DNA of 25,451 nt from DASVDK01 sp036381125 [NCBI: Thermodesulfobacteriota bacterium] (GCA_036381125.1 DASVDK010000053.1:1-25451); one strand, 5' to 3'; shown: positions 7,848-19,285, counted from the first letter of the stretch. Program-made: numbers and translations. Notes: generated by a model not told the origin, from the letters alone.

Positions 7848-8552
7848 GTGAAGGCCGCGGCAGCCTACCTCGTGCACCTCTACACCGCGTCCGGCGCCGT
7901 CCTCGCCCTCTTTGCCCTCGACGCCGGCCTCCGTCAGCGGCCGCGCGCGGCTTTCCTCCTCCTCACCATTGCGGTCTTCGTCGACGCCTCGGACGGGACG
8001 CTCGCCAGGGCGGCGCGCGTCAAGGAGCGGGCGAGGCTCTTCGACGGCGCGCGCATGGACGACATCGTCGACTACCTGACGTTCGTCTTCGTCCCGATGG
8101 TCCTCGCGTACGCCTGGGGTCTCCTGCCGGCCGAGGGCGGCCTCCTGGTGACCGCCTGTCCCCTCCTCGCGTCGGCCATGGGCTTCGCCCGCGTCGACGC
8201 CAAGACGGCGGACCACTTCTTCACCGGGTTCCCGTCGTACTGGAACGTCGTCGTGCTCTACGCGTACCTCTGGGGATGGCCGCCATGGGTCAACGCCGCG
8301 CTGCTGCTCGTGCTGTCGGCCCTGGTGTTCGTCCCGGTCCGGTACGTCTACCCGAGCCGCATGCCGGTCCTCCGGCGGCTCACCAACGGGCTCGGCGTCC
8401 TCTGGGGCGTGGCGCTCCTGGAGCTGATCCGGCAGATCCCGGAGCCGAGCCGCTGGCTCCTCTGGGCCTCGGCCGCCTATCCGGCGTACTACGTGGCGCT
8501 CTCGCTCTACCTGACCGGCCGCTGGTCGTCCCGAGGCCAGCCGCCGGCCTGA
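7848..8552 (+). CDS. pcs: Phosphatidylcholine synthase (CDP-alcohol phosphatidyltransferase family)
   Basis: A 234-residue integral membrane enzyme likely to condense choline with CDP-diacylglycerol to give phosphatidylcholine. The CDP-alcohol phosphatidyltransferase motif is at residues 46-75: D46, D49, G50, A53, R54, then 12 residues, G67, D71 and D75. The 12-residue spacing, in place of the usual 8, is what I recall for bacterial Pcs. Other Pcs-like stretches are VHLYTASGA near the N-terminus, FFTGFPSYWNVV and FVPVRYVYPSR. About seven or eight hydrophobic helices are visible. I prefer the GTG at 7848 because GGAG lies 6 nt before it and the protein then starts just ahead of the conserved VHLYTASG; an in-frame ATG at 7809 would add 13 residues but has no ribosome site. 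It ends at a hairpin shared with the convergent act operon. Another CDP-alcohol transferase specificity is possible. Confidence 0.75.
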   Translation: MKAAAAYLVHLYTASGAVLALFALDAGLRQRPRAAFLLLTIAVFVDASDGTLARAARVKERARLFDGARMDDIVDYLTFVFVPMVLAYAWGLLPAEGGLLVTACPLLASAMGFARVDAKTADHFFTGFPSYWNVVVLYAYLWGWPPWVNAALLLVLSALVFVPVRYVYPSRMPVLRRLTNGLGVLWGVALLELIRQIPEPSRWLLWASAAYPAYYVALSLYLTGRWSSRGQPPA

Positions 8553-8610
8553 TCATCCGCGCTCCACGCGGGACGACGTCGGGGCCCGCCGTCGATCGGA
8601 CGGGGTGTGC

Positions 8611-8632
8611 GCGGGGGTCGACCGACCCCCGC
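8611..8632. terminator. GC-rich hairpin between convergent pcs and actF
   Basis: GCGGGGGT and ACCCCCGC flank a 6-nt loop (CGACCG), and the outer arms can extend pairing to 10 bp. It lies between the pcs stop (8552) and the actF stop (8638). No U-run follows, so a bidirectional terminator or mRNA 3'-end stabiliser is inferred from position and stem strength. Confidence 0.5.
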
Positions 8633-8637
8633 GTCGG

Positions 8638-9897
8638 CTAGTGGTGCCCGCCCTGCCCCTTGAGGTCGAGGTAGTCCCGCTGGGAGACCATGGGGTAGCG
8701 GCTGGCGAACCAGAAGACGCTCAGCAGGAAGAGCCCGAGGAAGCCGAGCGTCACGCCGATCTCGGTGAGGCCGAAGACGAAGGGCGCGAACTGCACCTGG
8801 GCGGCCGCTCCCGCGGCCGCGGCGCTCGACGTGGCGGCGCTTGCCGCGTGCGCCGCGCCGGCCTCGCCGCCGGCGGCGTGCTTGAGGACCGACGGGTAGA
8901 CGCCGAAGAACCGCTCGAGCCACAGGCCCGTCAGCACCAGGACGGCGAAGATCGAGAGCGTCACCGGGTTCTTCTTCGTCGCGCGGGTGAGGAGCCCGCA
9001 GAACGGGATGAACCAGACGAGGAACGCGGTCGCGACCGTGACCGGCCGCCAGGGGCCGGTGACCCGCTCGTAGAGCCAGGAGGTCTCCTCCGGCAGGTTC
9101 CCGTACCAGATGACGAGGAGCTGGGCGAAGTTGATGTACGCCCAGAAGATGCTGAAGGCGAAGAGGAGCTTGCCGAGGTCGTGCCAGGTGGGCCACGAGA
9201 CGTGGGACCGCACGCCGAAGCGAACCCCGACGGCCGCCGTGAGGAGGATCGTCCAGGCGATCGCGTTGAGGAGCGGCCCCCAGAACACGATCACCGGGAA
9301 CATGGTGCTGTACCAGTGCGGGTCGAGGGACATGAGGAGGTCCCACGCGAGGATCGACATGCCGATCGCGTACGCGAGGCAGAAGACGACCGACAGGCGC
9401 GAGAGCCGGTCGCGGCGGCGCTCGAGGTCGGCGGCGCTCGGATGCGCCCCCGGCAGGTCGGGCGCGAGGACGGTGCGCATGTAGGCCCAGGAGAGGCCGA
9501 CCAGGACGACCGCGACGACGATGTCGCGCACCCGCATGAACGGTAGGTTCAGCCAGGCCGCCTTGAGCGGGATCGGGTGCTCGATCCACGGGTAGAGGTG
9601 ATGCACCCCGAAGGCGAGCAGGAGCACGAGCAGGACGAACCCGATCGGCTGGAAGGCGCTGAACGCCTCGTGCACCCGCAGCACCGGCCCGCCCCACCGC
9701 GCGCCGACGATCCGCTGCATGGCGGAGACGACGATCCCGCCGAGCGAGAGCCCGAAGAAGTAGACGAGGTTCACCAGGTAGGCCGACCAGGCTCGCTCGG
9801 GGTTCGCGCTCGCCGCGCCGGCGACGAAGACCACGACGCCCACGGCGACGAACGCGGCGAAGAGGTAGAGGGCCGGCTTCGGCAGACGGGCCGTCAT
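8638..9897 (-). CDS. actF: Alternative complex III subunit ActF (NrfD-like membrane subunit)
   Basis: A 419-residue polytopic membrane protein of the quinol:cytochrome c/HiPIP oxidoreductase complex known as alternative complex III. About ten hydrophobic helices can be counted, with the ActF-like segments SAYLVNLVYFFGLSLGG, MSLDPHWYSTMFP, FSIFWAYINFAQLLVIWYGNLPEET and LTRATKKNP. The His in MSLDPHWYSTMFP and Trp/Tyr-rich helices are typical of this NrfD-related fold. A low-complexity Ala-rich linker near residues 360-385 precedes the last helices. The ATG at 9897 overlaps the actE stop by 4 bp; a longer open frame upstream lies inside actE. It is the last gene of the operon. Confidence 0.9.
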   Translation of the reverse strand: MTARLPKPALYLFAAFVAVGVVVFVAGAASANPERAWSAYLVNLVYFFGLSLGGIVVSAMQRIVGARWGGPVLRVHEAFSAFQPIGFVLLVLLLAFGVHHLYPWIEHPIPLKAAWLNLPFMRVRDIVVAVVLVGLSWAYMRTVLAPDLPGAHPSAADLERRRDRLSRLSVVFCLAYAIGMSILAWDLLMSLDPHWYSTMFPVIVFWGPLLNAIAWTILLTAAVGVRFGVRSHVSWPTWHDLGKLLFAFSIFWAYINFAQLLVIWYGNLPEETSWLYERVTGPWRPVTVATAFLVWFIPFCGLLTRATKKNPVTLSIFAVLVLTGLWLERFFGVYPSVLKHAAGGEAGAAHAASAATSSAAAAGAAAQVQFAPFVFGLTEIGVTLGFLGLFLLSVFWFASRYPMVSQRDYLDLKGQGGHH

Positions 9898-10487
9898 GGC
9901 TTCGAGACCTCCGGCGCGACTTCGGCCTTCCGCGTCGGCGCGACAGGGTCGGCCTGCGCGGTCATGCCCTGCAGGCTCCGCACGTAGTTGACGACGTCCC
10001 ACCGCTGCTGCTCGGTCATGCGGTACCCGTAGGCGGGCATGAGCGTCGAGAGGCTCCCGAGCCGCACGGTGGCGTAGAGGTACCCGTCGGTCCGGCCCTT
10101 GATGGCCGGGCTGTCGAGCGGCGGCGGCGGCACGAACCGCGGCGAGACGGGGCCGTCCCCCTTGCCCGACACGCCGTGGCAGGGCACGCAGAACACGTCG
10201 TACACCGCCTTGCCCCGCTCGACCGACGCCTGCGTCATCGGGACCGGGTTCTTGAGCCGCTCGGAGGCGACCATGTGCGGCAGGGCCGGCGGGTCGGGGT
10301 TCACCGGCACGCTCCCGGCCGGCGCGTCGTACGCCACCTCCTGCGGGTGGACCGAGGGCTGCAGGTACATGTCGCTCGACCAGGGGACGTTGAAGGGGCT
10401 GCTCGAGCCGACCTTCTCCTGGCAGCCCGCGAGCATCAGGGCCGCGGCGAGGGCAGCCACGGAGACGACCACGGCGTCCCTAGGCAT
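9894..10487 (-). CDS. actE: Alternative complex III subunit ActE (monohaem cytochrome c lipoprotein)
   Basis: A 197-residue lipoprotein cytochrome. A signal peptide ends in a lipobox LAGC with Cys22 as the lipidation site. A single haem c motif CVPCH lies at residues 100-104, with Met150 (MPAYGYRM) as the likely second axial ligand and a final helix RWDVVNYVRSLQ, all typical of class I cytochromes. In the complex, ActE passes electrons towards the soluble or oxidase-bound acceptor in the periplasm. The gene starts inside the end of actD (8-bp overlap) and overlaps actF by 4 bp. A proline-rich loop (PPPPLDSP) follows the haem motif. Confidence 0.93.
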   Translation of the reverse strand: MPRDAVVVSVAALAAALMLAGCQEKVGSSSPFNVPWSSDMYLQPSVHPQEVAYDAPAGSVPVNPDPPALPHMVASERLKNPVPMTQASVERGKAVYDVFCVPCHGVSGKGDGPVSPRFVPPPPLDSPAIKGRTDGYLYATVRLGSLSTLMPAYGYRMTEQQRWDVVNYVRSLQGMTAQADPVAPTRKAEVAPEVSKP

Positions 10488-10983
10488 GGCGGACCTCCGG
10501 AGCGCCGGCCTTCTCCAGGATCTCCCGCGCGGCGGCCGCCCGGTCGGGGCTGCAGCGAACGAAGACGCCCAGCCTGTCGTTCGAGAAGGCGGGGTCGTAG
10601 GTCGTCTCGAACGCGAGCCGTGGCAGGCGCGCCGTGATGAACAGGCCGAGCACCGTGGCGAGCGAGCCGAAGAGGACGGCCACCTCGAAGGCCAGCACGG
10701 TGTACGGGATCATGTGGACCAGCGGCTTGCCCCCGACGACGAGCGGGTAGGCGATGGAGGCGTACGACGCGAGGCCGTATCCGGTGAGCGCGCCGAGGAC
10801 GCCGCCCGCGATCGTGTAGAGCCGCACCGGGCTCTCCCTCGGCTCGAGCGCCTCCTCGAGCTCGTGGCGCGGGACCGGGCTGTAGACGGTCAGGTCGGTG
10901 AACCCGGCCTTGCGGAGCTGGCGGATCGCCGTGGTCGTCGCGTCGAGGTAGGGGAAGATCCCCAGGACGCCTTGCTGCGCCAT
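10480..10983 (-). CDS. actD: Alternative complex III subunit ActD (DUF3341)
   Basis: A 167-residue protein matching the ActD/DUF3341 family: an N-terminal cytoplasmic domain (GVLGIFPYLDATTTAIRQLRKAGF, then LTVYSPVPRHELEEAL) followed by two hydrophobic helices at about 56-78 and 92-118 and a C-terminal tail with FETTYDPAFSNDRLGVFV. ActD is a structural subunit without cofactors that helps assemble the membrane arm. The ATG at 10983 shares one base with the actC stop (TGATG). Confidence 0.9.
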   Translation of the reverse strand: MAQQGVLGIFPYLDATTTAIRQLRKAGFTDLTVYSPVPRHELEEALEPRESPVRLYTIAGGVLGALTGYGLASYASIAYPLVVGGKPLVHMIPYTVLAFEVAVLFGSLATVLGLFITARLPRLAFETTYDPAFSNDRLGVFVRCSPDRAAAAREILEKAGAPEVRHA

Positions 10984-12383
10984 CAGTGCCCCCCTCCCGC
11001 GGCCGTCCGCTCCTTCATCGGCGGCGGCAGCACCTCCTTCACCTCGGTGAGCGACACCCAGGGAAGGAACTTGATGAAGAGCAGGAAGAACATCCCGAAC
11101 CAGGCGAAGCTGCCGACCAGGATGGCCAGCTCGGTCGGGCTGATGACGTACTGCGTCCGCGAGCCGAAGGCGAACGGGACGAAGTCGTGCCCGAGCGAGA
11201 GCACGATGATGACGTAGCGCTCGAACCACATGCCGATGTTGATGACGATCGAGATGAGGAAGAGGAACGGGATGTTCCGGCGCAGCGGCTTGAACCAGAG
11301 GGTGAGCTGGGGGATGAACACGTTGCAGGTCAGCATGGTCCAGGCGCCGACGGCGTAGTCGCCGGTGAGCCGGAACCAGAACTGCCCCCGCTCGAACGGG
11401 TTGCCGCTGTACCAGGCGGTGAAGAACTCGACCGCGTACGAGAAGGCGACGATCGTGCCGGTGAAGAGGCAGAGCTTGGCCAGCGCCTCGAGGTGGTCGA
11501 CCGTGATGATCTCCTCGACCCCGAAGATCCTCCGGGCCGGGATGACCAGCGTGAGCACCATGGCGCAGCCGGAGAAGATGGCGCCGGCGACGAAGTACGG
11601 CGCGAAGATCGTCGCGTGCCACCCCGGCACGATCCCCATCGCGAAGTCCCAGGAGACGACGCTGTGCACCGAGAGGACCAGCGGCGTCGCGAAGGCCGCG
11701 AGGAACATGTAGGCCCGGCTGTAGTGGTGCCACTCCCGGTTGCTCCCCCGCCAGCCGATGGCGAGGATGCCGTAGAGGCGCCGCCGCCAGCCGGTCGACG
11801 CGTCGCGCGCGGCCGCGATGTCCGGGATCAGGCCGATCACGAAGAAGATCGCCGACACGGTGAAGTAGGTCGAGACGGCGAACACGTCCCACACGAGCGG
11901 CGACTTGAAGTTCGGCCAGACGTGGCCCTGGCTCGGGTACGGCAGGAGCCAGTAGGCCACCCACGGCCGCCCGACGTGGATCAGCGGGAAGAGCCCGGCC
12001 GTCATGACGGCGAAGACGGTCATCGCCTCGGCGACCCGGTAGACCGACGTGCGCCACCGAGCGCGGAAGAGGTAGAGGATCGCCGAGATCAGCGTGCCCG
12101 AGTGGGCGATACCGACCCAGAAGACGAAGGTCGTGATGTAGGTCGCCCACATGACGGGCGGCGCGTAGCCGGCGACGCCGAGGCCGGTCATGAGCTGGTT
12201 CGCGAACGCGATGACGCCCACCGCGAGGATCGCGAGGTCGATCAGGAAGAGGATGTACCAGCCGCGGCCGGGCGCCTTGATAGCCTGGAGAACGGTCTCG
12301 TTGACCGCCCGGTAGGACAGCCGCGACATCGTCTCGAACGTGGTCGTCTTGGGGGGCGGCGTCCCGATGGTCGTCGTAGCCAT
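10983..12383 (-). CDS. actC: Alternative complex III subunit ActC (NrfD-like quinol-binding subunit)
   Basis: A 466-residue membrane protein of the NrfD/PsrC family with about ten transmembrane helices. It should contain the quinol oxidation site next to the Fe-S subunit ActB. Conserved segments include WYILFLIDLAILAVGVIAF, FVFWVGIAHSGTLISAILYLF, FPLIHVGRPW, WHHYSRAYMFLAAFATPLVLSVHS and NIGMWFERYVII. The cytoplasmic C-terminus is short (LPPPMKERTAAGGGH). The gene starts 21 bp after the actB stop and its stop overlaps the actD start. Confidence 0.93.
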   Translation of the reverse strand: MATTTIGTPPPKTTTFETMSRLSYRAVNETVLQAIKAPGRGWYILFLIDLAILAVGVIAFANQLMTGLGVAGYAPPVMWATYITTFVFWVGIAHSGTLISAILYLFRARWRTSVYRVAEAMTVFAVMTAGLFPLIHVGRPWVAYWLLPYPSQGHVWPNFKSPLVWDVFAVSTYFTVSAIFFVIGLIPDIAAARDASTGWRRRLYGILAIGWRGSNREWHHYSRAYMFLAAFATPLVLSVHSVVSWDFAMGIVPGWHATIFAPYFVAGAIFSGCAMVLTLVIPARRIFGVEEIITVDHLEALAKLCLFTGTIVAFSYAVEFFTAWYSGNPFERGQFWFRLTGDYAVGAWTMLTCNVFIPQLTLWFKPLRRNIPFLFLISIVINIGMWFERYVIIVLSLGHDFVPFAFGSRTQYVISPTELAILVGSFAWFGMFFLLFIKFLPWVSLTEVKEVLPPPMKERTAAGGGH

Positions 12384-12404
12384 GTGGGTCCTCTACCCTC
12401 TCGC

Positions 12405-15503
<3,099 letters not shown>

Positions 15504-15530
15504 ATCCCCCGTCCGACCGATGTCCGTTCC

Positions 15531-15575
15531 GGCGCGGCGAAGCCGCGCCCCCACTCGACCGGGGCTCCACCCCGG
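15531..15575. other. Tandem GC hairpins in the actA-actB gap
   Basis: The 118-bp gap between actA and actB holds two strong inverted repeats. At 15531-15549 an 8-bp stem GGCGCGGC/GCCGCGCC closes a 3-nt loop. At 15559-15575 a 6-bp stem CCGGGG/CCCCGG closes a 5-nt loop. No U-run follows on the minus strand. They could be processing or stability elements that let the cytochrome actA be expressed at a different level from actB; this is an inference. Confidence 0.5.
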
Positions 15576-15621
15576 ACCCCGCCCACCGGTGATCGGACGA
15601 GGCCCCCCGGTGCTCGGGCTC

Positions 15622-16146
15622 TCAGTAGTGACACGTCAGGCAATCGACGCTCGCCTTCTTGTTCAGCTCGTTCTCCCCATTGTGGCAGTTGATGCACCAG
15701 TTCATGGACAGCGAGCTGTACTGGTAGACGACGTCCATCTGCTCGACCGGGCCGTGGCACGTCTGGCAGGTGAAGCCGGCCTTCACGTGGCGCTTGTGGT
15801 TGAACTTCACGTGCTCCGGCAGGAAGTGGACCCGCACCCACGGGATCGGCCGCTTCTCGTTCCAGTACTTCTGGAGCTTCTGCACCTCCGGCAACTGGGC
15901 GCCGGCGATCTTGTGGCACCCCATGCACACTTCCACGGGCGGCACGTCGATCCAGGACGACTGCTCGGCGGTGTAATGACAGTACTGGCACTGGATCTGG
16001 TACTGCCCGGCGTGGATCCGGTGGCTGTACGCGATGGGCTGCGTGGGCCCTTCGGGCGGGCCCCAGATGGCGCCGGTGAGGAAGACGGCGAGGACGATCA
16101 CCGGGATGGCGACGGCCAGACCCACGCCTACACGCTGTCGTGTCAT
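15622..16146 (-). CDS. actA: Alternative complex III subunit ActA (pentahaem cytochrome c)
   Basis: A 174-residue membrane-anchored cytochrome with five CxxCH haem-binding motifs, CQYCH (53-57), CMGCH (74-78), CQTCH (127-131), CINCH (151-155) and CLTCH (169-173). An uncleaved N-terminal helix (about residues 7-28) anchors it, with the haem domain in the periplasm. Additional His residues (SHRIH, FNHKRH) are likely distal haem ligands. Five haems is the usual number for ActA. It is the first gene of the act operon, 118 bp ahead of actB. Export and haem attachment need Sec and a Ccm system not seen here. Confidence 0.95.
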   Translation of the reverse strand: MTRQRVGVGLAVAIPVIVLAVFLTGAIWGPPEGPTQPIAYSHRIHAGQYQIQCQYCHYTAEQSSWIDVPPVEVCMGCHKIAGAQLPEVQKLQKYWNEKRPIPWVRVHFLPEHVKFNHKRHVKAGFTCQTCHGPVEQMDVVYQYSSLSMNWCINCHNGENELNKKASVDCLTCHY

Positions 16147-16459
16147 CTCGATCCCTGAGAGTCCAGTTCCGGAGGAGTCGAACGTCTTCGGAGCGCCTCG
16201 TAAGGCCCCCGCGACGCACCGGAGGCACCGGGGTGCTCAGGGGCGGTCGCCGTGCGGGCCCCCTTAGCACGGGGTCCCGTTCGGCCGCCCGGCCCGGAGC
16301 TTGTGCAACAATACACGAAGTTTGGCGCCCATGCCACAGGTAAAACAACCGGCTACAGGGTCTCCGGTGCGGCACGCACGCCATCTACCGTCCGCGCCTC
16401 GGTTTTTTCGTCTCGGACCGGGTCGGCCGGCCTCGCGAGTCCGGTCCGCGGCACGCCGC
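16147..16459. other. 313-bp intergenic region ahead of actA
   Basis: It lies between the actA start and the true end of the VKOR selenoprotein gene. It contains the predicted act promoter, a small TTGT/ACAA inverted repeat (16301-16311), and a T6 run at about 16402-16407 that is unusual in this GC-rich DNA but not preceded by a terminator stem. A 64-codon minus-strand frame (16143-16337) spans part of it, but its residues look like non-coding translation. I see no RNA gene. Confidence 0.6.
16308..16336 (-). promoter_or_regulatory. Possible promoter of the act operon
   Basis: On the minus strand TGGCAT (16336-16331), a 17-bp spacer and TATTGT (16313-16308) form a weak sigma70-like pair in the most AT-rich part of the gap. 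A TTGTGCAACAA inverted repeat overlaps the -10 and could be a regulator site. The leader to the actA ATG would be about 155 nt. Confidence 0.35.
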
Positions 16460-17344
16460 TCACCGTCTCGGTCCCGCGTAGCCGGACATGTCGGCCAGCT
16501 CGGCGAGGCCGAGGACCCCCTCGATCCGCCGGCCGCCGACAACCCAGGTGGGATAGCGCCGGACGTTGGCCCGCGCGCAGGTCTCCGGCCGCGCCCCCTC
16601 TCCCCTCGGGTCGCACTCCACGTACGGCAGCAGCGTCGCGGCAGGCCCGAACCGGGCCTTTTGCTCGGTGCAGGCCGGTCACCAGTAGGCGCCGTACATG
16701 ACCGCCCCCTCGGCGGCGAGGTGGCGCGCGAGGCCCTCCTGGAACGCCGTGGCGGGACGGCCGATCTCCACGTCGAAGAGGAGCCACGCACCGACGATCA
16801 CGACGGCGCCGGTGACGGCCGCGGTCCTGACGAGGGCGGCCCGATCGGGCAGCGTCGGCCCGCGAGGCGCGGCCGCCGGCCGCCGCATCCAGACCGCGGC
16901 GAAGAGCGCGACGGTCAGGAGCCCCGAGAGGAGGCACCAGCCGCACAGCGCGCGGACGACGACGACCTCCAGCCAGGTGAGGTAGAGGGAGAACGCCAGC
17001 CCGGCCGCCGTCAGCACGAAGAGCCGCCGCCACCGCCGCACGTCGATCGGGCCCGCGGCGAGCCAGAGGACGGCGGCGTAGTAGCCGACGCCCCAGAGCG
17101 CCGTCGGCAGGCCGAGGAAGGTGCCGTAACGGCTCGCCTGGACGACGTCGCAGCCGCCGCCCGCCTCGCAGAAGGCGGGCGTGGCGCCGAGCAGCCGGGA
17201 GGCGGCCAGGTATCCCGACAGCACGAGTCCTGCCGCGGCGAGCGCCGCGACGAGGAGGTCGCGCCGCGCGGGAACGGCCGCACCGGCCGCGGGCTTCCCG
17301 GCGGCGCCCACTGTCTTCGGGGCTGTTCGACGACGTCTGCTCAT
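16460..17344 (-). CDS. VKOR-thioredoxin fusion, predicted selenoprotein with UGA-encoded Sec222
   Basis: A 294-residue disulfide-forming membrane protein if TGA at 16681-16679 is read as selenocysteine; ordinary translation would stop after 221 residues. The VKOR domain keeps the four redox cysteines C59, C65 (CEAGGGCDVV), C134 and C137 (CGWC) among about five helices, one of them near 175-190 leading to the fused domain. The thioredoxin domain begins around residue 195: MYGAYW-U222-P-A-C225-TEQK, then YVECDPRG, RRYPTW (cis-Pro265) and GGRRIEGVLG, ending at TGA 16462-16460. Homologues have CxxC where this has UxxC. In the family the thioredoxin domain oxidises periplasmic substrates and VKOR re-oxidises it with quinone. 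A hairpin 19 nt after the TGA resembles a SECIS. The start follows a good promoter. A point mutation or sequence error (TGC to TGA) is the main alternative. Confidence 0.85.
16643..16659 (-). promoter_or_regulatory. Candidate bacterial SECIS hairpin
   Basis: Directly downstream of the in-frame TGA, the minus strand forms AGGCCC, loop GGUUC, GGGCCU: a perfect 6-bp stem that can extend to 7 bp with loop GUU. The loop starts 25-26 nt after the UGA and its first base is G. From memory, bacterial SECIS elements have a short stem, a small loop with G in its first two positions and a UGA-to-loop spacing of roughly 16-37 nt, so it fits. SelB binding would be needed to prove it. Confidence 0.6.
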
Positions 17345-17377
17345 GTGTCCGTTCTCGCGCTCGTCCCGGGTCCGCGC

Positions 17378-17406
17378 ACTGTACAGCCCGCGCGGCCCGA
17401 CGGCAA
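17378..17406 (-). promoter_or_regulatory. Predicted promoter of the VKOR selenoprotein gene
   Basis: Minus strand TTGCCG (17406-17401), a 17-bp spacer and TACAGT (17383-17378), giving a leader of about 27 nt before the ATG at 17344. It lies in the 111-bp divergent gap shared with the inositol phosphate synthase gene. Confidence 0.5.
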
Positions 17407-17443
17407 CCGCGACGTGCGTGATGTCGCGGCGCGCCGAACGCGC

Positions 17444-17449
17444 TATAAG
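17444..17449 (+). promoter_or_regulatory. -10 element of ino1, near the start codon
   Basis: TATAAG lies 6 nt before the ATG at 17456. A matching -35 is not clear. The AAGG inside could act as a weak ribosome site, so either a leaderless promoter or a Shine-Dalgarno explains it; the position resembles several other genes here. Confidence 0.4.
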
Positions 17450-17455
17450 GCGACC

Positions 17456-18790
<1,335 letters not shown>

Positions 18791-18808
18791 GGCGGCGAGC
18801 GGTCGGGG

Positions 18809-19216
18809 TCAGAACCGGCCGCCGGGGGCGGCCCTGGGCGGGCCGAGCGTGGCCCGGTGCACGCTGAGGTGCCGCCGGCGGCGAATCGGCGTCCCGTACG
18901 TGGACTTCCAGGACACCGCCATGACGGTGCCGGGCGGGTGCTTCGCCACCGCGCGCAGGAAGGCGAGCGCGCCGGCCTCGTCGAGCGGCGGCACGAGGCG
19001 CCCGGGGTCGACCGGGGCGCCGACATCGGCGACGAACCCGTAGCGGGCGCCTCGACCCGAGGCCAGGCCGCGGAAGAAGTGGGCGCCTGGCGGCAGGCGG
19101 AACGCGGCGATGGCCGCCTCGTCGGCCGGAACCAGCCACTCCCCGTCGTCGGCCCAGCAGTCGTGCTCGGGAAGGCGGCGCGCCACGAGCATTCGGGAGA
19201 ACGTCCGAGCAGTCAC
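18809..19216 (-). CDS. Conserved-looking hypothetical protein, 135 residues
   Basis: I do not recognise the family. The protein has no signal peptide or membrane helix. It is mixed alpha/beta in appearance, with PEHDCWADDGEWLVP near the N-terminus, ARYGFVADVGAPVDPG in the middle and GTVMAVSWKSTYGTPIRRRRHLSVHRATLG towards the C-terminus. The residue choice and the strand-specific codon pattern look like true coding sequence, better than the competing plus-strand frames. The GTG at 19216 lies 6 nt after a TACACT hexamer, which suggests a leaderless start. It converges with ino1. Confidence 0.6.
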   Translation of the reverse strand: MTARTFSRMLVARRLPEHDCWADDGEWLVPADEAAIAAFRLPPGAHFFRGLASGRGARYGFVADVGAPVDPGRLVPPLDEAGALAFLRAVAKHPPGTVMAVSWKSTYGTPIRRRRHLSVHRATLGPPRAAPGGRF

Positions 19217-19222
19217 GCGGGC

Positions 19223-19228
19223 AGTGTA
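19223..19228 (-). promoter_or_regulatory. -10-like hexamer for the 135-residue protein
   Basis: The minus strand reads TACACT followed by GCCCGC and the GTG start at 19216. No -35 is clear and no Shine-Dalgarno is present. Confidence 0.35.
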
Positions 19229-19285
19229 GACGACCGCGCCCGCCCCTGCCGCAGGCGCGGCACGGCCGTTGCGCGTCGAGCCGCC

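Noticed and set aside
16143-16337. A 64-codon minus-strand frame upstream of actA
   Set aside because: Composition (SSGPGGRTGPRAKGARTATA) looks non-coding and it overlaps the actA start and predicted promoter.
16402-16407. T6 run as an intrinsic terminator
   Set aside because: No stable stem lies directly before it on the plus strand and no gene ends there on that strand; on the minus strand it is an A-run.
16460-16681. Reading the VKOR-thioredoxin gene as a pseudogene with a premature stop
   Set aside because: The frame stays intact and family-like for 72 codons after the TGA, with no frameshift or second stop, and the stop is exactly at the catalytic Cys with a hairpin after it. A sequence error remains possible but is the less economical reading.
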